A stretch of DNA of 64,000 bases from Lachancea thermotolerans CBS 6340 (lineage: Eukaryota; Ascomycota; Saccharomycetes; Saccharomycetales; Saccharomycetaceae). Shown piece after piece: positions 17,857-27,078 of this stretch (positions are counted from its first letter, which is position 1; the number at the start of each line of letters is the position of its first letter). A program made the translations under genes and the position numbers. The stretch is from assembly GCF_000142805.1 (NCBI RefSeq), contig NC_013081.1, forward strand, positions 1,240,001-1,304,000, in the 5' to 3' direction. The notes beneath the pieces were generated by a model that was not told the origin of the DNA, ran no database searches, and was given only the letters and a program-made list of their open reading frames with translations.

Positions 17857-18492
17857 TCACTGGGAGCTGTTGCCAGCACTGGAGATGGCGTAAAGGACTA
17901 GTCCGATCAGAATAAACTTCCAGTTCTTTTGGATGAAAGATCTGTCATCAATCTCGATATCCTCTCCAAGAGACGCAGCAGAAGGATTCGACATGGCTTT
18001 TTTATCTTCGTATGTCTTAGTGGTCTTTCTCAGTTTTGTTACCTGAGCTTCTGGCCCTGCCACTGGCGCTCTCAGTAATGGCTGTATTCCCTTGGCGTTA
18101 GGATTGGGTTTCAACGACAGCTTATACAGAAGGTGAGTATTTTGACTGGTATCGAGATACAAATCATAGCGCAGAGGATGCCTTAGCTGTTGAAGGGTTA
18201 GTAAGCTGTCTTGGAGAAATAGGGATGAGAAGAAAGGGGAATGTTATCATACGTTGAGGTAGGAGAAACAGGAGTAGTAGTTCTCCGCCATCTGAGCACC
18301 CACGCAGTAGCTGTCTTCCTTGAAAGAGTCATTGATATCCGCAATGTCCACGAAGCTTAATTCCGGGTCGTAAATTAACGTGGCAAGTGGGACTTTCTCG
18401 CTTTGCCCGGGCTTTTGCATGAAGAGCGGTATGCGGACTTCAGAGCCAAGCACGGCTGTCACACATAGAAGAAAGACACATAAAAACCTCAT
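17857..18492 (-). CDS. EMC10: EMC10, ER membrane complex subunit, spliced
   Basis: Exon 1 is 18253-18492 (80 codons) and exon 2 is 17857-18186, giving 189 residues (S. cerevisiae YDR056C has 205). Exon 1 starts with the signal peptide MRFLCVFLLCVTAVLG and has a lumenal beta-type domain. The join reads SYLN-LRHPLRYDLYL in one frame. Exon 2 ends with one membrane helix (WKFILIGLVLYAIS) and a short tail. Emc10 is part of the EMC insertase that places membrane helices in the ER. The ATG at 18492 is chosen because the frame upstream of it begins with TTG codons. YOS9 is divergent, as in the S. cerevisiae YDR056C-YDR057W pair. Confidence 0.88.
18187..18252 (-). other. EMC10 intron, 66 bases
   Basis: On the minus strand the donor is GTATGA, the branch site is TTACTAACC (exact TACTAAC), and the acceptor is CAACAG. 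The intron is in phase 0. Without splicing the frame stops three bases into the intron. As far as I recall, S. cerevisiae EMC10 has no intron. Confidence 0.92.
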
Positions 18493-18701
18493 CAACAAAA
18501 AAGTACTGTATTCGACTGTCGGCGTCTGGAAGAAAATGCGAACCTGAGGAATAGCCTATTGCGGCGGTTTTGAAAGCACTCTTGGTAGGCTCAGGTTTTT
18601 GTTTTGGCACATTTGACACAGATACGAACTTTAGAAAACGAGATCTAAAGTTTCATCTTAAAAAAAGGTCATCGAAGTTTCGTGAACTTAATCCGCGGTC
18701 A

Positions 18702-20264
18702 ATGAGGATTAAAGCTTCGTTAGCCCTGGCGACGCTTTGGGGGCAGCTCAGGCTGGTGAGCTGTTTTGATCTGATGGGGGACAAGAGCAGCCTTCCTAGG
18801 TATTCGGTGAACTATGTTGATCCAGAGACGCTCGACCAGTTGTTATCCTCAGAAAACTCATCTACGCTCAGAGATAAGGTTATGCAACTTGACGGCAACA
18901 GCAAATTCTTTGCTCCCAGTGTAAAGATTGAGTCCATAGCAGAGAACAGTACCGAACTGCAAGTTCAAGCTGATCAAGTTTTAAAGCAGAGCTACGATAT
19001 CATAACCGAAGAGCTGACGGACACATGCCTAGAATATCCAACAGATTTTTGGATCTATAGGTTCTGCTTTGGCAAGAATATCACACAGTTCAACTATGTG
19101 GATGGTAAGGTCAGCCTGCACTATGTCTTAGCCAAACTTCGTCTGGCAGATCAAGATGACGTTCAACTCCTCCATAAACTGGGGCGCTATTATGTGAGTG
19201 AGAGCGGAGGTGATGGTGATTACTGTGCAACAACCAATGATGCGCGTAGAGTTGAAGTTCGATACTTGTGCCAACCCGGCATTGATCACATCGCGATAAT
19301 ACGTGTACGAGAAACAACATTTTGCCACTATGAAATCGAAATCGCGGCTCCACAGCTTTGCCAATATGAGCTTCTTTCCGTAGGAGAAAGAAAGGTAACC
19401 GCGCACCCAATTTTTTTCACCACTAATCCTGATGCGGATTCGATTCGATCTCTATTAGAGTATAGTCCAACTTTTCTTGGGAGTGGTTTCTACTTTCTGC
19501 AGGAGAGGTCTAATCCAAAATTTACCGGAATGAGAAATAACGCCGCCTCAAAGCTCCTGTATATTGAGGAATTGAAGCTAAGCGGTGAGGATGCTGAACT
19601 TGACCCATCAGAGAAACTCTTCTTTGACAGAGCTGCCAACGCTTTTCAAGAGATCATACTGAAAAACCTTTTTCCGAAGTCGCAAAATCTTCCACTGACC
19701 ATAGAGGATGCATTTGTTTGGTTTGTTGAGGTTGTTGATAAGAGGGGTGATCACCTTTGCATACTCAGGGTTGGGGTGGAGTCAGGAATCGCGAGTATTT
19801 CTTTTGATCAGAGTGGAGAAAGCGGGCTCAATTTCCGCGGCAACGCTTTCCAGCCGGTCCAGCGTGCTTCATCGTTCGCGACTGGAGTTGAAGCTAGCGA
19901 AATCACTTTGGGCTTCAAAGAAGATCACACTGCTTTATCCGTGCAAGCTGAAGGCGTTGAACCCCAGAGACATGATAATTTCGCAGCCAGATTAGTATCG
20001 AAACTTAACGAAATTGATGAAAATACTCAAGGTGAAGGCTGGAGTATAATAACAATGCAAACCATGGAGCCTTTAGAAGATGCTAGTCTTACGCCTGGAG
20101 CGCTGACAGCGTTAGAACCCGGGCCTGAACAAGATACAGTCAACGTCGCTGGGGGCACTGAAAAGCCTGAGGACATAACAAAAACAGCTCCAGTTGAGAA
20201 GCAAGGTCCCGAGCAGGGTTTTGAAACCCCAAAGGAAGCATTTGTTGAACATGATGAACTATGA
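18702..20264 (+). CDS. YOS9: YOS9, ER quality-control lectin
   Basis: This 520-residue protein is the lectin that reads trimmed mannose on misfolded glycoproteins and hands them to the Hrd1 ubiquitin ligase for degradation. It starts with a signal peptide (MRIKASLALATLWGQLRLVS). The MRH (mannose-6-phosphate receptor homology) domain begins near residue 106 with DTCLEYPTDFWIYRFCFG and runs to about 250 with paired cysteines (YLCQPGIDHIAIIRV). The C-terminus is HDEL, the yeast ER-retention signal. The ATG at 18702 is used because the more upstream in-frame start would hide the signal peptide behind a charged 44-residue leader. It is divergent from EMC10, so two ER genes share a 209-base promoter. 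Confidence 0.95.
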   Translation: MRIKASLALATLWGQLRLVSCFDLMGDKSSLPRYSVNYVDPETLDQLLSSENSSTLRDKVMQLDGNSKFFAPSVKIESIAENSTELQVQADQVLKQSYDIITEELTDTCLEYPTDFWIYRFCFGKNITQFNYVDGKVSLHYVLAKLRLADQDDVQLLHKLGRYYVSESGGDGDYCATTNDARRVEVRYLCQPGIDHIAIIRVRETTFCHYEIEIAAPQLCQYELLSVGERKVTAHPIFFTTNPDADSIRSLLEYSPTFLGSGFYFLQERSNPKFTGMRNNAASKLLYIEELKLSGEDAELDPSEKLFFDRAANAFQEIILKNLFPKSQNLPLTIEDAFVWFVEVVDKRGDHLCILRVGVESGIASISFDQSGESGLNFRGNAFQPVQRASSFATGVEASEITLGFKEDHTALSVQAEGVEPQRHDNFAARLVSKLNEIDENTQGEGWSIITMQTMEPLEDASLTPGALTALEPGPEQDTVNVAGGTEKPEDITKTAPVEKQGPEQGFETPKEAFVEHDEL

Positions 20265-20355
20265 ATCTGTATAAAGCGGTTTTTAAAATTACATTAAACG
20301 AAAGGACACAAGTCCTGATATATTGGCTGGGAACTAGAGCTTGCAACAGTACCCT

Positions 20356-23300
20356 TCAGTCAGAAACCTTGGGCAAGCTTAACGTAAAAGTCTCGGGTGA
20401 GGTATTATCGACACTATTTGCAGCTGACAATCTTCTTGAATCCATGGAATCTACAAGGGGCTCACTGTTGGGCTGATCCGGCTTCTCTGTTTTGATAGCC
20501 ACCTGTGACGGTGGAAGATCTGGTGCGAAAAAGGCATCTGCGACTGGTTTCTTTTTGTAATTAGTGTTAATTTTGCCGGTGGGTGGTAGCCTAGGCTTTC
20601 CGGAAGATTTTGATTTTGAAGGCATTTCGTCATCTTCAGGTAACACTTCGAAGAGGTCTTGCTCGGCCTTAGGAGAAACACTCTCATGGGGACTCTGCTT
20701 ATTGTTTTTTAAGCTTTGAACCTTAAAGCGATTAAGGGCTTTCTCTAAAAGCGGCTGCAGGGTCTTCCAGTATTTTCCTTCTTTAATGCTGCTCGTAGCA
20801 ACATCTGAGTAAACCACGTCGTTAAACTCTTCTGGCTGGATCTTTTTATCTTGGACTTTAGCTTCGGAACCTTTTCCTTGAAATTGAAAAGTTAATAGTT
20901 GAAGTGGGACGGAGTTGCTCAAGACCCCGAACTCCCGGTCCAGGCCAAGATCTTTGAAGCCAAAAAAGTCCTCTCCGGTTATTTCAGACGAGAAGTCGCC
21001 TGTCATGAAGCTTTGACTCTCATCCTCAAAGTTTCTTTCAGATAAATCCTGTAGAGTAGGCCTCAACAAGTCTTTTAGGAAGTTGTTGAGTTTGAATTTA
21101 ATGTCCCTCAATTTATTGTTCTTTTTGACAAATTCGGCTTCAATATACGAATACAGGTCATCAGGTTTGTTAATCCCATTTTCTAAGAGAGCCATTTGCA
21201 AAATCTCGTAAGAGCTTTTAGGGTTCAGAGAAGTGCTTTCATGGTGAATCTTTATTGTCTTGATAATGTTGGAAAGATACTCGCCAGCAATTTCGGTGAG
21301 CATGTTAGTCGCTACAGGCTGTGTACTCTCAAATCCGTTTGACATTGCAATTTTAGACACATTTTTGTGCATTAAGCGCCACATCAGCTTTTTGTCATGT
21401 TTTTGATTACGCGTTGGAAGTCTAGAAACCGGGTCGAGGTCTAACTCGTCATCGATACAGGTGAACTTGTACTTGTGGGTATCCCATATCTGGTTGTTGG
21501 CATTGTTGGTGCTGTTTTTGATTTGCTGAGAGGGATTCTGAGGATTCTGAAGCATTCGTATAAGTGCAATTTTATGACAAATGTGCCTTATTTCTTGTAT
21601 TAATTGGATGTTTCCGTTGATCTTGGGATTGAGGCCCTTTTCTCTATTAGCCAAGAAATCGCTATGTTGCATATTTCCTGTTGCTAAGACAGATTCAACC
21701 AGCATGCTTTCTTCTTCATCAACAACGACCTCATCTATACCTTTGTATGCGATCGCCGGAACAGAATTTGCAACATTGTATTCGGTTAAAAAATTCGCAT
21801 CGTCAATTTCAATTTCCGTTGATTGTTTGTCAACGTCGTTTTCACTGCTCATATTTGATTGTTGTTGTTGCTGTTGTGAAGCAACGTTTTCGTCATCCTC
21901 CTGTTTCATCACTGTACCGAACCCGTTCTTCATAATAGATTCTTGCTCAAGTTTCCTTCTCTGTAATTCAGCTTCTTGTTGCTCCTTATATTCCTTGACA
22001 AATTGGTCAAACTCTTTCATCTTGCTTGGGTTCCTTAGTATTGCGGGAGCCTTGTTGTTTAGGCAATGGCCCTGGAACAAATTTGCTCTCTTGATACAGA
22101 GGTCCGCACGAACAGTAGCAGTGCAACTTTTCCAGGTTGACAACTCCAGGTCATCCTTGTCGTCATCTTTTTCGACCAAATACATGTTAGATTCGCCGTC
22201 CTCATCCTCTTCATCTTCCTCTTCTTCATCTTCATCTTCCCTGTCCTTTGTAGCCTCTTCTTCGTTGTCGACCTTCTCCAGGTTATCCTCTTCGATTTTC
22301 ACGCCCTTTGAAGGCGCGTTTTGTTGTGAAGCATCGTCTAATAGGCTTGTTTTCCCGTTATTTTGGTGTGTGGTCTCGTCGCTCGACTGTGCGTCCATGT
22401 TTACGTCACGCTGTGATTCAAGTTCCTCATTCAAAGCATCATCCTTTGAACTAGTGGCTTTCTGACCTTTCAGTCCTTTGCCTGTTGTTGCTTCTGAGCT
22501 GCCTTGGCTTTTGAGTCCTGACATATGGTCGGTTGTTTTAGCACTTTTTTCCCCCGGCGCGTGCTTTAAACCTCGTACGTTGCCTCCTTTTCTTCCTGTA
22601 CCCGAGGCCTCTTCTTCCTCAACGTCGCCATCTTTGCCATTTTCTTTGTCGATATCCTCCAATTCTTTCTCGACTTCTGAACGATCTCTTATAGTGATAT
22701 CTGGAATCAGAGGGATTAAAGACAAAGACTTCTTCTGCATGGCAATTGCATGCGTCCTTAAAAAATGTTTGGGGTCCGAGTTATACGTAAGGCAGTTTTT
22801 CCAAATCAGCAACACATCATCGACAAACTCTTGCTTTGAATTGTATTGAAAAGTTTTCAGCTTTTTCAGAACGGTATTCAAGTCCATGGGCTTTTTAATA
22901 ACTTGATAGTAGTTCGGCGCTTCTCTTTTACTAACTTTGTTCAAAAAAGCGGTAGAATGTTCGGTGTAGTTACGGAGCTCAAGTACCACCTTTTCGCATG
23001 CATCATAAAGTTCTTCTTGACCTATCTTATCGTCAGATGCCCATTTAGATCGGTTCTTCCGTACATCCATTATTAGATGTCGCAATTCATAATCTGAGAT
23101 GTCAAGCTTCGTCTTGTTTTCTTGAATAGATGCAAGCAAATGTTTCAATGACAGGTTTGCCGATCCGAGGTTCACTGAAATCGCAGACATGTGCACATCT
23201 TGAGGTTTAACCTTCTTAACAGCTTCTTCGTCATCAGATGAGTTGTCTCCCTCTTTGTCAACAGACTCAGAAAGTTCATGATGTCTTCTTTTCTTGGATG

Positions 23301-24357
23301 GCTCCAAAAGTTTATCGCTCTCTTCGAGCTTTAACCTTTTCATGAGGGTTTCTCGATCATTTTCGAAATTATGATATATTTTGTTGAAGTTTTCTATTAT
23401 TGCTTGAGTATCGTTCACACCCAGCGCCGAGAGCGTGTCTTTGGATATATCTAGGACCAATATTAAACGGCCGAATTGGTCGTATACCGCTTCTGCTGAA
23501 CTAGGGTCTGATTTAGTGTCGTTATTGGGGGTTTCATCAACATTTTCTTGTTCCCCGTCATCCTCGTCATCATAATCATCATCTTCCTCTTTATTCCGTG
23601 AATCAAGATGGCTGCTGGCCTCCGGTTTAGATAAGGGTTCTTCAGCATCCAAGGAAACAGCTTGTGAGAAAGGCAAATCCACGTTCTTATTTCCTTGTTC
23701 TGCATCACACAGCGGTTCTATAGCGCTCTCCCAAAGGACATAGCGAAGCTTCAAAGATAGGTTTCCTATAAATTCTGTGCCACTCATCTGTTGCTGCAAA
23801 TTCTCCAGATCCACTTCAGAGAAATCGGGCTCCATCAAAGGATCTGCCTCCTTCTTAACTGTATCTCCATTTTGTTCGTCATTTTGGTTGCCAAAGACTC
23901 CGTCTTGTAAACTGTTAGTTTCTTGAGGTACTCCGTCTGTCGGACTTGCCGACTGGTCCTCATTGGAGTTGTTTGGATTTGCAGCGCTTGTGTTCTTAGT
24001 CTCATTGCCTGCAATGTTGAGGTTTTGATCTTGGCTTCGATCTTGCTTCCGATTGGGGCCGTCGCTATGCACCGACGGGCTTGCTGCCTCTGCAGAACCG
24101 CTGTTGGTGAGCGCTTCCTCGAGCACCGGCTCCACCTTCTTCACGACGTCCAGAGAAACATTGCTATTTATGAGCTCCATCCACACCTTCTCCTTGTGCG
24201 AAGGGTCTTGAATCGTCAGGACCTTATTTAGCACAATAAGCTGTGGAGGTGTGAGATACTGATGAAATGTGTTGCTTTGAAAGAGCTGGTCGGCATAATG
24301 AAGCAAAACTTTTGGCTCAGTTTTTTGATAATTAGAAAGCGGTTCCAGCAGGCCCAT
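20356..24357 (-). CDS. SPT7: SPT7, SAGA coactivator subunit with bromodomain
   Basis: This 1333-residue protein has almost exactly the length of S. cerevisiae Spt7 (1332). Spt7 is a core scaffold of the SAGA histone-acetyltransferase complex and pairs with Spt8 and Taf10. A bromodomain is seen around residues 430-540, with NYYQVIKKPMDLNTVLKKLK near 486 and the acetyl-lysine Asn in WKNCLTYNSD. Long acidic runs (EDEDEEEEDEEDEDGE and others) separate the domains. A histone-fold-like region lies towards residues 950-1100 (MLTEIAGEYLSNIIKTIKI). The C-terminal tail carries Ser/Pro-rich sequence that in yeast is processed to make SLIK; I cannot judge that here. It converges on YOS9 with 91 bases between stops. 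Confidence 0.96.
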   Translation of the reverse strand: MGLLEPLSNYQKTEPKVLLHYADQLFQSNTFHQYLTPPQLIVLNKVLTIQDPSHKEKVWMELINSNVSLDVVKKVEPVLEEALTNSGSAEAASPSVHSDGPNRKQDRSQDQNLNIAGNETKNTSAANPNNSNEDQSASPTDGVPQETNSLQDGVFGNQNDEQNGDTVKKEADPLMEPDFSEVDLENLQQQMSGTEFIGNLSLKLRYVLWESAIEPLCDAEQGNKNVDLPFSQAVSLDAEEPLSKPEASSHLDSRNKEEDDDYDDEDDGEQENVDETPNNDTKSDPSSAEAVYDQFGRLILVLDISKDTLSALGVNDTQAIIENFNKIYHNFENDRETLMKRLKLEESDKLLEPSKKRRHHELSESVDKEGDNSSDDEEAVKKVKPQDVHMSAISVNLGSANLSLKHLLASIQENKTKLDISDYELRHLIMDVRKNRSKWASDDKIGQEELYDACEKVVLELRNYTEHSTAFLNKVSKREAPNYYQVIKKPMDLNTVLKKLKTFQYNSKQEFVDDVLLIWKNCLTYNSDPKHFLRTHAIAMQKKSLSLIPLIPDITIRDRSEVEKELEDIDKENGKDGDVEEEEASGTGRKGGNVRGLKHAPGEKSAKTTDHMSGLKSQGSSEATTGKGLKGQKATSSKDDALNEELESQRDVNMDAQSSDETTHQNNGKTSLLDDASQQNAPSKGVKIEEDNLEKVDNEEEATKDREDEDEEEEDEEDEDGESNMYLVEKDDDKDDLELSTWKSCTATVRADLCIKRANLFQGHCLNNKAPAILRNPSKMKEFDQFVKEYKEQQEAELQRRKLEQESIMKNGFGTVMKQEDDENVASQQQQQQSNMSSENDVDKQSTEIEIDDANFLTEYNVANSVPAIAYKGIDEVVVDEEESMLVESVLATGNMQHSDFLANREKGLNPKINGNIQLIQEIRHICHKIALIRMLQNPQNPSQQIKNSTNNANNQIWDTHKYKFTCIDDELDLDPVSRLPTRNQKHDKKLMWRLMHKNVSKIAMSNGFESTQPVATNMLTEIAGEYLSNIIKTIKIHHESTSLNPKSSYEILQMALLENGINKPDDLYSYIEAEFVKKNNKLRDIKFKLNNFLKDLLRPTLQDLSERNFEDESQSFMTGDFSSEITGEDFFGFKDLGLDREFGVLSNSVPLQLLTFQFQGKGSEAKVQDKKIQPEEFNDVVYSDVATSSIKEGKYWKTLQPLLEKALNRFKVQSLKNNKQSPHESVSPKAEQDLFEVLPEDDEMPSKSKSSGKPRLPPTGKINTNYKKKPVADAFFAPDLPPSQVAIKTEKPDQPNSEPLVDSMDSRRLSAANSVDNTSPETFTLSLPKVSD

Positions 24358-25021
24358 CGCAGCAGCCTTTTGCTTTAAAATGAGCTTCTCAAAGCACAGC
24401 TTTCATAGTGATGGCTTTTGAATTAAGCGGCGTATGTACATTTTCAGTATTGTCAAAATATCTGATCATGTGACCCAACTGGCTCCTTTTATGTGAAGTG
24501 ATGACAGCGTCAACTTTTATTCATTACTTCAAATATCGGGCATGTCTGCTGTGGGCCTGAGAGCTAGAGATCTATTTAAGGTACGTAGTAGATTTTCAAA
24601 GACTCGGTTAAGAAGAAAGCTTGATCTTGAACAAATGCAGATTCAAAGCTAATAAGACCCATAGCCAACCAGAAACGGTGGAATGAGACTTCTTCACAGA
24701 GATACAGTTTTGAAGAGGCGTTATATTAATATTGAGAAATGATCGTTTTAACATTTTGGGTTGAACTGCGGGAAGTTCTGCAGTTCGGCTTAAAATGCAA
24801 ATGAAACCAACTACAGGATTGAATGGTAATAAAACAGACTAAAACTTGAAAAAGGTCAAAGGATTAAATTAAGGCCAAACAATGGTTCCTATTACTCAGC
24901 TGAGCGTGCTGAAAGAAGAAGGGGAAACAAAAGTCACAGTTATCATGAGCAAGGCAGACTGACCTTCTGCCTGTATGATAGCTTCCACTTATTTCCAATA
25001 AAACCTCCAATTTTCAACAAA
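24358..25021. other. SPT7-tRNA spacer
   Basis: The left end holds the SPT7 promoter. A candidate spliced micro-ORF occupies 24542-24742 (separate entry). The rest is AT-rich and I see nothing in it. S. cerevisiae has TGL2 (YDR058C) between YOS9 and UBC5; there is no room for it here. Confidence 0.5.
24542..24742 (+). CDS. Candidate spliced micro-ORF, 38 codons, unknown
   Basis: An ATG at 24542 starts the 13-codon frame MSAVGLRARDLFK, which ends exactly at a GTACGT donor (24581). A branch-like AGCTAAT and a CATAG acceptor (ending 24664) define an 84-base intron. The spliced frame continues in phase for 25 codons (PTRNGGMRLLHR and so on) to TGA at 24740-24742. The product would be small and basic. 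I do not recognise it. A stop-free run of this length after a splice is not rare by chance, and the donor and branch are not the optimal forms. It could be real, or merely 5' noise of the SPT7-tRNA spacer. Confidence 0.28.
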
Positions 25022-25093
25022 GCTCGCGTGGCGTAATGGCAACGCGTCTGACTTCTAATCAGAAGATTGAGGGTTCGACCCCCTCCGTGAGTG
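25022..25093 (+). tRNA. tRNA-Arg(UCU)
   Basis: This 72-base tRNA has no intron. The acceptor GCTCGCG pairs with CGTGAGT, followed by discriminator G at 25093. The anticodon stem TCTGA/TCAGA encloses loop CTTCTAA with anticodon TCT at 25054-25056. The B box GGTTCGACC at 25072-25080 is intact. It is nearly identical to S. cerevisiae tR(UCU). The T-runs at 25095-25104 are the Pol III terminator. Confidence 0.97.
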
Positions 25094-25286
25094 CTTTTAT
25101 TTTTGCCTCTTTCCTCCATTTGTTTTGGCTCATTCAGGGCTCCAGGAAGTACTGGAACGTGGTTAGATATGTTTTGCTACTAAATTGAGGTGCTTGATAA
25201 AGAAACTCCTACTTAAAAAAGGACGACGTTTTTCGTGCTATGTACAACGTCGCAGGCCGAAAGCGGCGGGCGGCGCGAAGGCTCGC

Positions 25287-25936
<650 letters not shown>

Positions 25937-27078
25937 GGCTATGGATTGTTGTTTGGCTGTAGCTGATTGCCACCGTAGAGGCAAATGTAAGAAAGTAACT
26001 TTTCCCACAAAATTGTAAGAGCAGCGAAAAAGTGCCAGAAAATAACTATGTGCGGGTAACCACGCGCTCGAGTCACCTGGTCTGTTATGGAGGGTAACTC
26101 CAACCCGGCTTGCGTACGGTGTTCGCCTCGAACACTCTAGGTCAGCTGTTACAGAGGGACGCTTTTCAACGCTATTCACTACCGCTTGAGCTAATGGCTT
26201 CGGGCAGGCAGTTTATTCGCTCCTGGCTCTCTTTGTAAGCCCACACTTCGACGCATCACGTGGTTCTTTTACGTGATCACATTGTAGGCCTATCCGCACA
26301 CGTAGACTGGAAACATGGTTCCGCGGCTCATGCCGCCAGTTCGGTACATTGTGCAGTAAATATTGAATGGCAGCAGGCAGCTGCGTCGAATGCCGGGATG
26401 TCATCTAAAACCTTGTACTCTTACGAGGACGGTGGCACACATAGGCGTACAGAAACTACTCGACTGTTCTTTCAGATTCTCCAATTACAAATTCTCTACA
26501 TGAGGCCGTTGTCCCGCTCAAAGGCACGGGCCCCGAACTTCAGTAGTCCATGATTTCACTTACAATGCCGAGCCCATTACTCCGAAAGAGGCAGGTGTAG
26601 AACACCGGTTCTGGGGGTGGATGAGAGAGGGCCAGTGATATGTGCGTACTGGCATTTTCAGCCGCGATCTGTAATGCACGAGGGCCCGCGGAACGCTCAC
26701 GAGAGGCTCGTCAATTATGCAAGACCTTGGCAGACAAAGAATGCGAAGCAAAGAATGTCTTCATTCTTCATCAATTTAGGATGGCGATCCGTGTCCCATG
26801 ACTACAGGAGCCGGTCATTGATAATTTGAGAGATACCCAAAACGGCAATTGGAAAGTTGCGGGGCACGAAATGTTATGCCTTTCCACGAGACTCATCCCG
26901 TGATCCGTTGTAACCTTTTTCTATTGCCACGTGACATGTCATGTGATCAGCGAAGAGCTATCCTCCGGTTGCTGGGTCTATGAAAATTTTCGAAACAATA
27001 GATGGATGAGATGAGATGCGATGAGCTCACGTTTGGATCGTACACAGGTTGGCATCGCATATCGAGAAGCTTTTGAGA
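25937..27078. promoter_or_regulatory. Divergent UBC4-MAK21 intergenic region
   Basis: This 1.1-kb spacer holds two divergent promoters and no convincing gene. A Reb1-type CGGGTAA is at 26053-26059. CACGTG boxes are at 26257 and 26928. On the UBC4 side, GGTGGCAAT (minus strand, 25974-25966) is one mismatch from the Rpn4 proteasome element but lies only 30 bases before the ATG. The MAK21 side has RRPE and PAC boxes (separate entry). Confidence 0.55.
26981..27027 (+). promoter_or_regulatory. RRPE and PAC boxes of MAK21
   Basis: TGAAAATTTT at 26981-26990 is a full RRPE, and GCGATGAGCT at 27018-27027 is a full PAC box. The pair stands in the usual order and close spacing, ending 51 bases before the MAK21 ATG. 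In yeasts this pair, read by Stb3 and by Dot6/Tod6, marks ribosome-biogenesis genes under TOR and PKA control. Confidence 0.85.
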
